Source: Bacteroidota bacterium
GTDB lineage: Bacteria; Bacteroidota; Bacteroidia; Bacteroidales; B39-G9
DNA: 6,094 nt
Reading direction: 5' to 3'
NCBI GenBank assembly: GCA_030592465.1
Contig: JAUVJB010000188.1
Coordinates: forward strand, 1-6,094
Shown here: piece after piece, positions 1-5,614 of the stretch
Numbering within the stretch: position 1 is the first letter of the stretch
Layout: each line of letters opens with the position of its first letter
Made by a program: the position numbers and the translations under genes
The notes under the pieces: model-generated
What the model saw: only the letters and a program-made list of their open reading frames with translations
Told to the model about the DNA's origin: nothing
The model's database searches: none

Positions 1-68
1 AAATTGTTTTTAAAGATGGTATAAAAATAAAAGAAAAAAAATATAACAAAAAAATACCGTTTAAATAA
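1..68 (+). CDS. 3' end of an unidentified upstream gene (partial)
   Basis: Reading from base 3, an open frame of 21 codons runs to a TAA at 66-68; the other two plus frames stop earlier. The residues are IVFKDGIKIKEKKY followed by NKKIPFK. A hydrophobic strand, then K-D-G, then a lysine-rich tail looks like a real C-terminus; 'VFKDG' endings occur in amidohydrolase-like and ABC-ATPase proteins, but this is too short to assign. If real, the gene ends 53 bp before arcA on the same strand. AT-rich DNA could also produce this frame by chance. Confidence 0.45.
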   Translation, partial: IVFKDGIKIKEKKYNKKIPFK

Positions 69-69
69 T

Positions 70-77
70 TAAATTTG
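70..77 (+). promoter_or_regulatory. candidate -7 box for arcA (TAAATTTG)
   Basis: TAAATTTG matches the Bacteroidota sigma-ABfr -7 consensus TAnnTTTG exactly. It would place a transcription start near 83 and give a leader of roughly 40 nt before the ATG at 122. I see no TTTG-type -33 element at the expected spacing, so this is only a candidate; short AT-rich motifs arise easily here. Confidence 0.35.
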
Positions 78-121
78 CGGAATTTTTGTGAGATGATGTA
101 TTCTAATAAAAATATTAGGAA

Positions 122-1384
122 ATGACTAAAAAATTTAATGTAGAGATAAAATCAGAAATAGGAGAGCTTGAAGCTGTCATATTGCATACTCCGGGTAGGG
201 AAGTTGAAAATATGACACCTCAAAATGCGGAGCGTGCTTTGTATAGCGATATTCTCAACCTTCCTGTAGCACAAAAAGAGTATGCACAATTTAAAGCAGT
301 GCTTGATAAACATACAAAAACTTTTCAAGTAAAAGATTTATTAATTGGTGTACTTAATAACGATAGGGTAAAAGAAAATCTTATAGACGAAATTTTTCGT
401 AGTGAGAATGTTGATGAGAATAAGGATTATATGTTATCACTTTCGAATGAAGAACTTGCCCGACAACTTATTGAAGGGGTGGTAATGAAAAAAGATAATC
501 TAACTAAATATTTCTCTAAGGAACGTTACTCACTTCCACCATTGCATAACTTTTTTTTTACTCGTGATGCATCAATCTCAATATTCAATGAAGTACTTAT
601 TGGAAGGATGGCAAGTAAAGTAAGAGATAGAGAATCAAAAATAATGCAAGCTGTTTTTGATTATCATCCTAATTTTAATACAAAAACTATTAATTCTATA
701 CAAGAGCCATGTTTTAACGAAAAAATTAATATTGAAGGGGGTGATGTATTAATTGCTCGTGATGATATTCTTATTATTGGAACCGGTTCTCGAACCTCTT
801 ATCAAGGAATTGATTTTATTATTGAAAAGTTTAAAAGAACAAAACAACCTATGCATATTATTGTTCAGGAACTACCGCACACACCCGAATCATTTATCCA
901 TCTTGATATGGTATTTACTTTTATTGATAAAGATATGTGTATGGTTTACGAACCATTAATATTAAAACCTAATAAGTATCATATAGTACATATTTATATT
1001 GATAATGGTAAAATAGTTATCAATCAGGAAACAAACATTATAGAAGCATTAAAAAAACTTGGTATGTCATTAAAGCCTGTTTTGTGTGGAGGAACAAAAG
1101 ATCTTTGGGTACAGGAAAGAGAGCAATGGCATAGTGGTGCAAATTTTTTAGCATTGGCTCCGGGGAAAATTATTGGATATGGTAGAAATATTTATACCAT
1201 TGATGAGCTTAATAAGAATGGTTTTGAAGTAATTAAAGCCAGAAATATTATGAATGATAAAATTGATTTAAAAAAGATTAATAAGTATGTTGTTACTATC
1301 GAAGGCTCTGAACTCTCTCGTGGAGGAGGTGGTGCTCGATGTATGACAATGCCTGTTAGACGGAAACCTGTTAATTGGGAATAA
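122..1384 (+). CDS. arcA: arginine deiminase
   Basis: Cytosolic enzyme hydrolysing L-arginine to L-citrulline and ammonia, the first step of the arginine deiminase pathway. At 420 residues it is a typical full-length ArcA. Family hallmarks appear in order: N-terminal LEAVILHTPG (about 16-25) and ENMTP; FTRDA with Asp149; EGGDVL with Glu205; HLDMVF with His260 and Asp262; and the C-terminal GGGGARCMTMP with the nucleophile Cys407. These correspond to the catalytic Asp/Glu/His/Asp/Cys set of Pseudomonas ArcA, so the enzyme should be active. The ATG is supported by the conserved N-terminus beginning shortly after it; only a weak AGGA touches the start, as is common in Bacteroidota. No arcB, arcC or arcD lies in this window, so the citrulline-using partners must be elsewhere, or the enzyme works alone. 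Codons 144-146 form a T9 run immediately before the active-site FTRD motif. Confidence 0.95.
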   Translation: MTKKFNVEIKSEIGELEAVILHTPGREVENMTPQNAERALYSDILNLPVAQKEYAQFKAVLDKHTKTFQVKDLLIGVLNNDRVKENLIDEIFRSENVDENKDYMLSLSNEELARQLIEGVVMKKDNLTKYFSKERYSLPPLHNFFFTRDASISIFNEVLIGRMASKVRDRESKIMQAVFDYHPNFNTKTINSIQEPCFNEKINIEGGDVLIARDDILIIGTGSRTSYQGIDFIIEKFKRTKQPMHIIVQELPHTPESFIHLDMVFTFIDKDMCMVYEPLILKPNKYHIVHIYIDNGKIVINQETNIIEALKKLGMSLKPVLCGGTKDLWVQEREQWHSGANFLALAPGKIIGYGRNIYTIDELNKNGFEVIKARNIMNDKIDLKKINKYVVTIEGSELSRGGGGARCMTMPVRRKPVNWE

Positions 1385-1452
1385 TATTATACTGTAAATG
1401 GTCATAAATTGCGTTTTTATTAATTTATAAATTGCAATACTTAATATTCAAA

Positions 1453-1489
1453 ATGGTTATATGGTTTTATGGTTAAATGGTTGATGGAT
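1453..1489 (+). repeat. octamer tandem repeat ATGGTTNN
   Basis: ATGGTT starts at 1453, 1461, 1469 and 1477, an exact 8-bp period with two variable bases (AT, TT, AA) between copies. A degenerate fifth copy, ATGGAT, sits at 1484 after a one-base slip. The array lies between arcA and the methyltransferase, just before a GC-rich palindrome. A reverse-complement copy (TAACCAT) occurs at 1528-1534, on the other side of that palindrome. Confidence 0.8.
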
Positions 1490-1502
1490 AACAATTTAAC
1501 AA

Positions 1503-1519
1503 TCCGCCAGCTGGCGGAC
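1503..1519. repeat. GC-rich perfect palindrome, copy 1
   Basis: TCCGCCAGCTGGCGGA (1503-1518) is a perfect 16-bp palindrome in strongly AT-rich surroundings. The same 17 bases, including the following C, recur at 4744-4760. A 16-bp GC-rich palindrome shared by two unrelated spacers is not expected by chance and suggests a dispersed repeat. It could pair as a cruciform or RNA stem but lacks a T-tract, so it is not called a terminator. Confidence 0.85.
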
Positions 1520-1538
1520 AATAAAGCTAACCATTATA

Positions 1539-1555
1539 TATAGTAGTAATAGAAT
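1539..1555 (+). repeat. 17-bp motif TATAGTAGYAATRGAAT, copy 1
   Basis: This stretch matches 2427-2443 at 15 of 17 positions. In copy 1 it begins 20 bp after the end of the GC palindrome; in copy 2 it directly follows a 15-bp-arm hairpin. The shared layout of a GC palindrome followed by this motif suggests one repeat family, though the sequence is AT-rich and short. Confidence 0.4.
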
Positions 1556-1590
1556 ACCCAAAATGTGCCCGTGCTAAGTATAACTAATAT

Positions 1591-1618
1591 AAAGGAACTC
1601 GAAAAATCTCCTTTTTTT
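1591..1618 (+). terminator. weak hairpin plus T-run, possibly a terminator or leader structure
   Basis: AAAGGA (1591-1596) can pair with TCCTTT (1609-1614) across a 12-nt loop, followed by TTTT. With six pairs and a long loop it is weak. It ends only 8 bp before the methyltransferase ATG, so it could equally be part of that gene's leader or nothing. No better terminator for arcA is visible in 1385-1590. Confidence 0.2.
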
Positions 1619-1626
1619 GATTACAA

Positions 1627-2157
1627 ATGAGAAAAACAAAAAATTCCGAATTAGGGCGTAAAAATATTGATGAATTTAAGAGTGCAAATAAAAATTCTTT
1701 TATTGTTGTACTCGATAATATTAGAAGTCTTAATAATATTGGTTCTGTATTTCGTACTGCCGATGCTTTTTTAATTGAAGCAATTTATTTGTGTGGTATT
1801 ACTGCCAAACCACCACATAAAGATATTCAGAAAACCGCTTTGGGAGCTACCCTGTCGGTTGATTGGAAATATTTTGAGACAACTCGTGAAGCTGTTTTAA
1901 ACTTAAAAGAAAATAATTTTAAAATTATATCAATAGAGCAAGTTGAAAATAGTACTTCGTTAATTGATTTTAAAGTTTTGGAAAATACAAAATATGCTTT
2001 AATTATGGGAAATGAAGTAAAAGGAGTGGCACAAGAAATTGTTGATATGAGTGATGAGTGTATTGAAATACCTCAATATGGTACAAAACATTCGTTTAAT
2101 ATTTCCGTAAGTGCCGGCATTGTGCTTTGGGATTTGTTCTGTAAATTTAAGAAATAA
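1627..2157 (+). CDS. TrmH/SpoU-family RNA 2'-O-methyltransferase
   Basis: SAM-dependent 2'-O-ribose methyltransferase of the SPOUT superfamily, acting on tRNA or rRNA in the cytosol; the target base cannot be told from sequence alone. At 176 residues it is a minimal trefoil-knot domain without an added RNA-binding domain. Motif 1 is NNIGSVFRTADAF with Asn37, Gly39 and catalytic Arg43. Motif 2 is ALIMGNEVKGV (about 124-134), the SAM-binding knot. Motif 3 is IPQYGTKHSFNISVSAG (148-164) with Asn158. The N-terminal ELGRK..IDEFK segment is, from memory, typical of Bacteroidota members. The start is well fixed: an in-frame TGA lies at 1618-1620, ATG 1627 is the first ATG after it, and the next methionine falls within motif 2. 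No SD is visible. The 242-bp spacer from arcA argues for independent transcription. Confidence 0.92.
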   Translation: MRKTKNSELGRKNIDEFKSANKNSFIVVLDNIRSLNNIGSVFRTADAFLIEAIYLCGITAKPPHKDIQKTALGATLSVDWKYFETTREAVLNLKENNFKIISIEQVENSTSLIDFKVLENTKYALIMGNEVKGVAQEIVDMSDECIEIPQYGTKHSFNISVSAGIVLWDLFCKFKK

Positions 2158-2392
2158 GGCTTTGTAAATTTTAACAATATTGGTGCAGTAAAATATTATC
2201 AATAGAACAATTCCCGTTACATAATTTTAATGTTTTATTTGGTTTCACCTACTCATTATAATGACGTTATAACACATTGATAATAAGCATTTTATGTTAA
2301 AATCAAATTAGCTTCCGCACGTGATTTAAGTTTATAACTTAAACCTGAATTTATTACTCGTTCTTTCAGAAGGAAAAATCGGAGTAAACACA

Positions 2393-2425
2393 AAATCTGC
2401 CGGATTTTAAAAATCCGGCAGATTT
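2393..2425. repeat. 15-bp perfect inverted repeat (hairpin)
   Basis: Arms 2393-2407 and 2411-2425 are exact reverse complements with a 3-nt TAA loop; the core is CTGCCGG/CCGGCAG. It is followed on the plus strand by GTATAG, not a T-tract, so it is a poor intrinsic terminator for the methyltransferase 236 bp upstream. On the minus strand only TTTTGTGTTT follows. It is more likely a dispersed palindromic repeat or a structured RNA element. Confidence 0.8.
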
Positions 2426-2426
2426 G

Positions 2427-2443
2427 TATAGTAGCAATGGAAT
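2427..2443 (+). repeat. 17-bp motif TATAGTAGYAATRGAAT, copy 2
   Basis: It differs from 1539-1555 only at two positions (T/C and A/G). It starts one base after the 15-bp-arm hairpin ends. Confidence 0.4.
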
Positions 2444-2617
2444 TATTCAAGAAATTGGAAACAATTCACAGGTAAGAAAAATGGTTGTTTTGCGTATATT
2501 TAGACTTTCGTATTGCAAATCCGAAAGAACGAGAGATTTATTCTGTAAATTTAGAAGTAAGCACACAACTTTTTTATTTAATTTATTGAAAGTATATTCA
2601 ATATAGTTATCTATAAT

Positions 2618-2660
2618 AAAAAAGGCTGCTCAAAATTGAACAGCCTTTTTAATTTTTTTA
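2618..2660. terminator. bidirectional rho-independent terminator
   Basis: A stem of A5-GGCTG paired with CAGCC-T5 (2619-2628 with 2641-2650) extends through one mismatch to a tight AT loop, and is followed by AATTTTTTTA on the plus strand. Read on the minus strand the stem is also flanked by a T-run. It lies about 20 bp beyond the stop codon of the lipoprotein gene, whose transcript it should end. It could also stop plus-strand transcripts coming from the methyltransferase side. Confidence 0.88.
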
Positions 2661-2670
2661 TTGAAAAATT

Positions 2671-4431
2671 TTATTGAACGATTGATTTGAAAGTTTCGTC
2701 TTCGAAATATTTAGCAAATTCTATATCTGTTTTAGCTTTTCCTGATAAAGAAGCATCTTTATCAATTGCAGTACGCAAGTTGTTGTAAATAAGATCTGCA
2801 TTTTGTTGATGTGCACCGATTATTGCTTTTAAGTAATATATTAAAGCATCATCTTGGTTATCAATTTTTTTAAGAATGCCCATTGATGCTTCATAAGTAT
2901 CAGCATTTTGTGTGTTTTTGAAGTTTAAGAATTTTGCTAAAGCAAAGTTAAAGGTATTATACTTGCTGCTTGCAAATAATTGTAAAGCATTTTCATAATC
3001 ACCTTTTTTAACGCTGATAATAGCTTGGTTATAGCTAATTTCATTACCTTGTTTAGCACCTGCAGCTGCATTGTAATATTCTTCAGCAGCTTCTAAGTCA
3101 TTGTTTAGATAAGCAACAACTCCTAAGTTATTAAGTACCATTGCATTATTAGGGTCAGTTTTTTTAGCTTCTTCTAAAGCTGCTTTAGCTTCATCTAATT
3201 TATTTTGTTTAATATAAACATAACCAACATTGTTGTAACCTCTTACACATACAGAATCTTTTTTAACAACTGTTTTGTAAATGTTTAATTGTTTATCAAT
3301 ATCTTGTGTTAAAGTAGCAGCATACATTAATTCTTCAATATTTAATGTGTCAGGATTAGTATTTGATAATTCAGTTAAAACAGAATCTGAATAACCAACA
3401 ATTGCAATATTAACTTTTAATTGAGATCTTCTTAACTGAGGTAAAATTTTATCGGCAATAATAGTATAAGCTGCTGAAATATTTTTAATTTCTTTTTCAC
3501 GTACAACAGGATCTGAATACATTGAAAGAACTCTTAAAATAAGGTCTTTATCTTGAATATCAGAATTTTGCATTAATTTTTGGAAACCATCCCAGTCTTC
3601 TGGAGTTGATTTAGTATTAAAGAAATTTTCTTCTTTTGCAGCTTCTACTTTATCTTTTTTTAATTGTTTGCCAAAGAAATTTTCAGTGTTTTTTAAACGA
3701 TTAGCAGAAAGTTTTGTGTTAAGATCAATAGCTCCATCAGGAGATGCATAAGCTAAAAGGTCAACGCCTTTAAATTCGTAATCACTTTTTTCGCTTGCTT
3801 CTTTTACAAAATCTTTTAAAGCAGCCATATCTTCAGCTTTTATCTCTGAATTACGGATGTTTGCTTTATTTATAATAAAATGAATATCAGCTCCTTTTGT
3901 TTGAGTAGTAACTCTAACAAATTTATCATCAGCTTTAATTGATTTAGGGTCCTTTTCAATTAGACCTGCAGTTGCAATTACTCCATCAGCTACTTTTTGT
4001 GTTGGGACATCTACTGATTTGTCTTTAATTGAAGCTTTTACTCTTAACTCTAAATCAGATATTTTCATATCTTCAGAATAAGGGATTGTGCTTGTTAAGT
4101 CAAAACTACCTCCAGCTACAAAAGAAATAACTTGATTATTTGCTTGTGCATCTTCTCCTTGTAAAGTTTTTGTTTCAAAAGTTGTTTCACCGGCTTCATA
4201 TTTAAGAACAGGTGTAACTGTTAATATAGCTTTTTTGTTAAAATATTTTGTAGGGAATGATCCTTTTAATGTCATTTTAACACTGTCGCCATGCATTTCT
4301 AAAATTTCAGGAGTAACACTATATTTTACATCCGGAGCCAATTTTACCATTTTGTTTAATCCGCCGCAACTTGTTAAGAATACTGCAGTTAATAAAATTG
4401 ATGCTAAAAAACTAACATTTGTTTTTTTCAT
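2671..4431 (-). CDS. OmpA-like/TPR outer-membrane lipoprotein
   Basis: Predicted lipoprotein of 586 residues with a type II signal: KK, a hydrophobic stretch (about 6-19), then the lipobox LTSC with Cys22 as lipidation site. The next residues, GGLNKM, lack the acidic cluster of Bacteroidota surface-export signals, so the mature protein probably faces the periplasm. Residues 30-165 look like beta-rich domains. Residues 182-258 resemble an OmpA-like fold with YASPDGAIDLNTKLSANR (228-245). A region around 278-345 (EDW..F..L, LILRVLSMYSD, REKEIKN, ILPQLRRS) matches what I recall of Bacteroides OmpA-related proteins. TPR-type helical repeats lie near 396-463, with further TPR-like segments to about 490. 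The role may be envelope tethering or scaffolding; no specific function is assigned. MKK plus the signal peptide fixes the start. It has its own candidate promoter and terminator, so it is probably monocistronic. Confidence 0.88.
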   Translation of the reverse strand: MKKTNVSFLASILLTAVFLTSCGGLNKMVKLAPDVKYSVTPEILEMHGDSVKMTLKGSFPTKYFNKKAILTVTPVLKYEAGETTFETKTLQGEDAQANNQVISFVAGGSFDLTSTIPYSEDMKISDLELRVKASIKDKSVDVPTQKVADGVIATAGLIEKDPKSIKADDKFVRVTTQTKGADIHFIINKANIRNSEIKAEDMAALKDFVKEASEKSDYEFKGVDLLAYASPDGAIDLNTKLSANRLKNTENFFGKQLKKDKVEAAKEENFFNTKSTPEDWDGFQKLMQNSDIQDKDLILRVLSMYSDPVVREKEIKNISAAYTIIADKILPQLRRSQLKVNIAIVGYSDSVLTELSNTNPDTLNIEELMYAATLTQDIDKQLNIYKTVVKKDSVCVRGYNNVGYVYIKQNKLDEAKAALEEAKKTDPNNAMVLNNLGVVAYLNNDLEAAEEYYNAAAGAKQGNEISYNQAIISVKKGDYENALQLFASSKYNTFNFALAKFLNFKNTQNADTYEASMGILKKIDNQDDALIYYLKAIIGAHQQNADLIYNNLRTAIDKDASLSGKAKTDIEFAKYFEDETFKSIVQ

Positions 4432-4478
4432 GATTATTTTTTATTTGTTTCTAATTATAATTTACACTATTTAAAAAA

Positions 4479-4486
4479 CAAATGTA
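4479..4486 (-). promoter_or_regulatory. candidate -7 box for the lipoprotein gene (TACATTTG)
   Basis: On the minus strand this reads TACATTTG, an exact TAnnTTTG match. The start would fall near 4472, leaving a leader of about 40 nt before the ATG. The expected -33 position lies in the poly-T tract (4500-4511 read on minus), so no distinct TTTG is seen. The leader is AT-only near the start codon and has no SD. Confidence 0.45.
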
Positions 4487-4705
4487 AGAATGTTTTTTTA
4501 AAAAAAAAAAATTTTATTCTAATTAATTTTAAAAGAAGCAGTATTTTAATGTTGTAATTAACAATTTTGTAAGATTTTGCACATTGCTTTAAATTATTAT
4601 ACTAAAAATTGTTAAATTACTAAATTGTTTCCTGATCAATCATCTATTTTTAATGCATTATAATTATTTGGAATGTCAAATGGCATTATTTATAATCCGA
4701 AAGAG

Positions 4706-4743
4706 CAGGTGACGAAGCAATCACCTGATTTACAGATTGCTTC
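4706..4743. repeat. two mutually exclusive overlapping hairpins
   Basis: CAGGTGA (4706-4712) pairs with TCACCTG (4721-4727) across an 8-nt loop. GAAGCAATC (4714-4722) pairs with GATTGCTTC (4735-4743) across 12 nt. The two stems share bases 4721-4722 and interleave, so only one can form fully at a time. The GC palindrome follows immediately. GAAGCAATC/GATTGCTTC resembles a dispersed palindromic repeat unit I recall from many bacterial genomes, so a repeat is more likely than a switch. Confidence 0.6.
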
Positions 4744-4760
4744 TCCGCCAGCTGGCGGAC
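4744..4760. repeat. GC-rich perfect palindrome, copy 2
   Basis: TCCGCCAGCTGGCGGAC is identical to 1503-1519. Here it abuts the GATTGCTTC arm of the preceding hairpin and is followed by TGTGAACGGTTACG. It lies 45 bp downstream of the acpH stop and may act as a transcript end structure for that gene. Confidence 0.85.
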
Positions 4761-4804
4761 TGTGAACGGTTACGTAATTTTAAATTATTTTGTAATAAAG
4801 TGAT

Positions 4805-5401
4805 TTACAAATTTTTTATGTTAATTTTAAGTTTATTCTCAAAATGTGTAATCGTCTGTTTAAAAAAATCAATAAATTCCTTTTCAAATAAGTTATAATT
4901 ATTATCTAAAATTTTTATTGCAAATTGTTTTTTTTGCGGTAAACTTGTGCGTCTTTCCATTCCATTAAGAGCTCTTTCAATTCCTTCTATACTTGAATAT
5001 AATACAAACCAGTTATTCTCAATTAACGATGGTAATATTTGTTTTGCTTTTAAAGGTAATATTGAATAATTTTTTGTTAATAAACTGTAAAATTGCGATG
5101 AGAATTCATTTAGAGGCGTTGCTGAATAATAATCCCAATTTTTAGCCAGAAAATGATCGTAGAAAATATCAACTATTATTCCTGAATATTTGTGATATTC
5201 TGATTTGAGCCGTTGTTTCGATTGTTTTACAATTTCATGTCTGTCAGTAAAGTCATCTATTTCTCTATGGTAAATAATTCCTTTTTTTATTTGAACGGGA
5301 TATTTGTTATAATCGTTACCTTTTATAAAATCGCCAATAAAATTTCCAATTTTTATTTCTTCCGACCTTCCTGATAAATATGTATGTGCCAATAAATTCA
5401 T
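4805..5401 (-). CDS. acpH: acyl-carrier-protein phosphodiesterase (AcpH family)
   Basis: Cytosolic hydrolase of the AcpH (DUF479) family, which removes the 4'-phosphopantetheine group from holo acyl-carrier protein to give apo-ACP. At 198 residues it is close to the roughly 193 of E. coli AcpH. Conserved landmarks are MNLLAHTYLS (1-10), GNFIGDFIKG (19-28) with Asp24, GIIYHREIDDFTDRH (41-55) with His45 and Asp49, and VDIFYDHFLAKNW (77-89) with the Asp/His pair 82-83. These match the HD-like metal-site residues of the family. A conserved ALNGMERR lies near 144-151. MNxLAH is the family's own N-terminus, so the start is secure. No SD is visible. The gene is divergent from the COG2403-like gene and on the same strand as the lipoprotein, but 373 bp away. 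Confidence 0.9.
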   Translation of the reverse strand: MNLLAHTYLSGRSEEIKIGNFIGDFIKGNDYNKYPVQIKKGIIYHREIDDFTDRHEIVKQSKQRLKSEYHKYSGIIVDIFYDHFLAKNWDYYSATPLNEFSSQFYSLLTKNYSILPLKAKQILPSLIENNWFVLYSSIEGIERALNGMERRTSLPQKKQFAIKILDNNYNLFEKEFIDFFKQTITHFENKLKINIKNL

Positions 5402-5405
5402 GACA

Positions 5406-5413
5406 CAAATTTA
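5406..5413 (-). promoter_or_regulatory. candidate -7 box for acpH (TAAATTTG), possibly leaderless
   Basis: The minus strand reads TAAATTTG, an exact TAnnTTTG match, ending only 4 bp before the ATG at 5401-5399. If used, transcription would start at or next to the start codon, giving a leaderless mRNA, which would suit the absence of an SD. No clear TTTG -33 element is placed correctly, so this may be coincidence. Confidence 0.3.
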
Positions 5414-5512
5414 TTTAAAAATATTGAAAACATATTATTAAACATATAAATATTAATAATTAATTATTTGACAATGTATTAAACATTAATTCAGTGAGTT
5501 ACATAAGGAAAA

Positions 5513-5614
5513 ATGAGAGGAATAGCAGTATGTTACAATAGACAGTTCTTTGATATATTATTAATTATTTTTAATATTTGTAAGAAAATTTTAAAAATAA
5601 TTAATAATATATAA
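5513..5614 (+). CDS. possible 33-residue leader peptide
   Basis: ATG 5513 is preceded by AAGGAA (5505-5510) and opens 33 codons ending in TAA at 5612-5614. The peptide starts MRGIAVCYNRQFFD and then is rich in Ile, Leu, Asn and Lys, largely because its second half is encoded by the A/T inverted repeat. The stop overlaps the first bases of the SD of the next gene, a position typical of translational coupling. No homologue is recognised; the composition could also be that of random AT-rich DNA. Confidence 0.25.
   Translation: MRGIAVCYNRQFFDILLIIFNICKKILKIINNI

Larger units (their letters stand above)
2357..2533. repeat. 11-bp inverted repeats bounding about 177 bp (possible MITE-like remnant)
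   Basis: CTCGTTCTTTC at 2357-2367 and its exact reverse complement GAAAGAACGAG at 2523-2533 enclose the 15-bp-arm hairpin and the second TATAGTAGYAATRGAAT motif. The size would suit a transposase-less miniature element. However, I see no matching target-site duplication next to the arms, and the inner hairpin is not centred, so the call is tentative. Confidence 0.25.
2158..2617. other. 460-bp spacer without a convincing gene, rich in inverted repeats
   Basis: No frame here resembles a protein I recognise. Besides the hairpin entered separately there are two small inverted repeats, TTATAA/TTATAA at 2256-2261 and 2267-2272 and TTTAAGTT/AACTTAAA at 2325-2343, and an 11-bp inverted pair CTCGTTCTTTC (2357-2367) / GAAAGAACGAG (2523-2533). 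GTTACATAATTTTAA (2216-2230) resembles 4769-4783 at 14 of 15 bases. This could be a decayed small mobile element, a structured RNA, or simply an untranscribed spacer. Confidence 0.5.
4432..4804. other. 373-bp spacer between lipoprotein and acpH genes
   Basis: No coding frame is convincing. The spacer holds the lipoprotein promoter candidate (4479-4486), a T7-A12-T4 tract (4493-4515), a 6-bp hairpin AATGTC/GGCATT (4672-4687), two overlapping hairpins (4706-4743) and the second GC palindrome (4744-4760). GTTACGTAATTTTAA (4769-4783) echoes 2216-2230. The structured block begins 45 bp past the acpH stop and may help end that transcript. Confidence 0.5.

Noticed and set aside
753..959. Plus-strand ORF of 68 codons inside arcA
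   Set aside because: It lies wholly within the well-supported arginine deiminase in another frame, and its product is low-complexity Leu/Ile-rich.
1453..1489. CRISPR-like array
   Set aside because: The period is only 8 bp with no spacers of 25-40 bp, so it is a simple tandem repeat.
1999..2202. Minus-strand ORF overlapping the 3' end of the methyltransferase
   Set aside because: It is antisense to motifs 2 and 3 of a conserved protein, has no recognisable domain and no start signal.
2393..2425. Rho-independent terminator for the methyltransferase gene
   Set aside because: The stem is strong, but no T-tract follows on the plus strand and it is 236 bp past the stop codon.
2424..2606. Plus-strand ORF of 60 codons in the repeat-rich spacer
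   Set aside because: It begins within the arm of an inverted repeat without an SD or ATG start, has no recognisable domain, and its length is expected by chance.
4235..4474. Plus-strand ORF antisense to the lipoprotein signal peptide
   Set aside because: It is the mirror of a lipobox-containing coding sequence; its hydrophobic content comes from the complementary strand.
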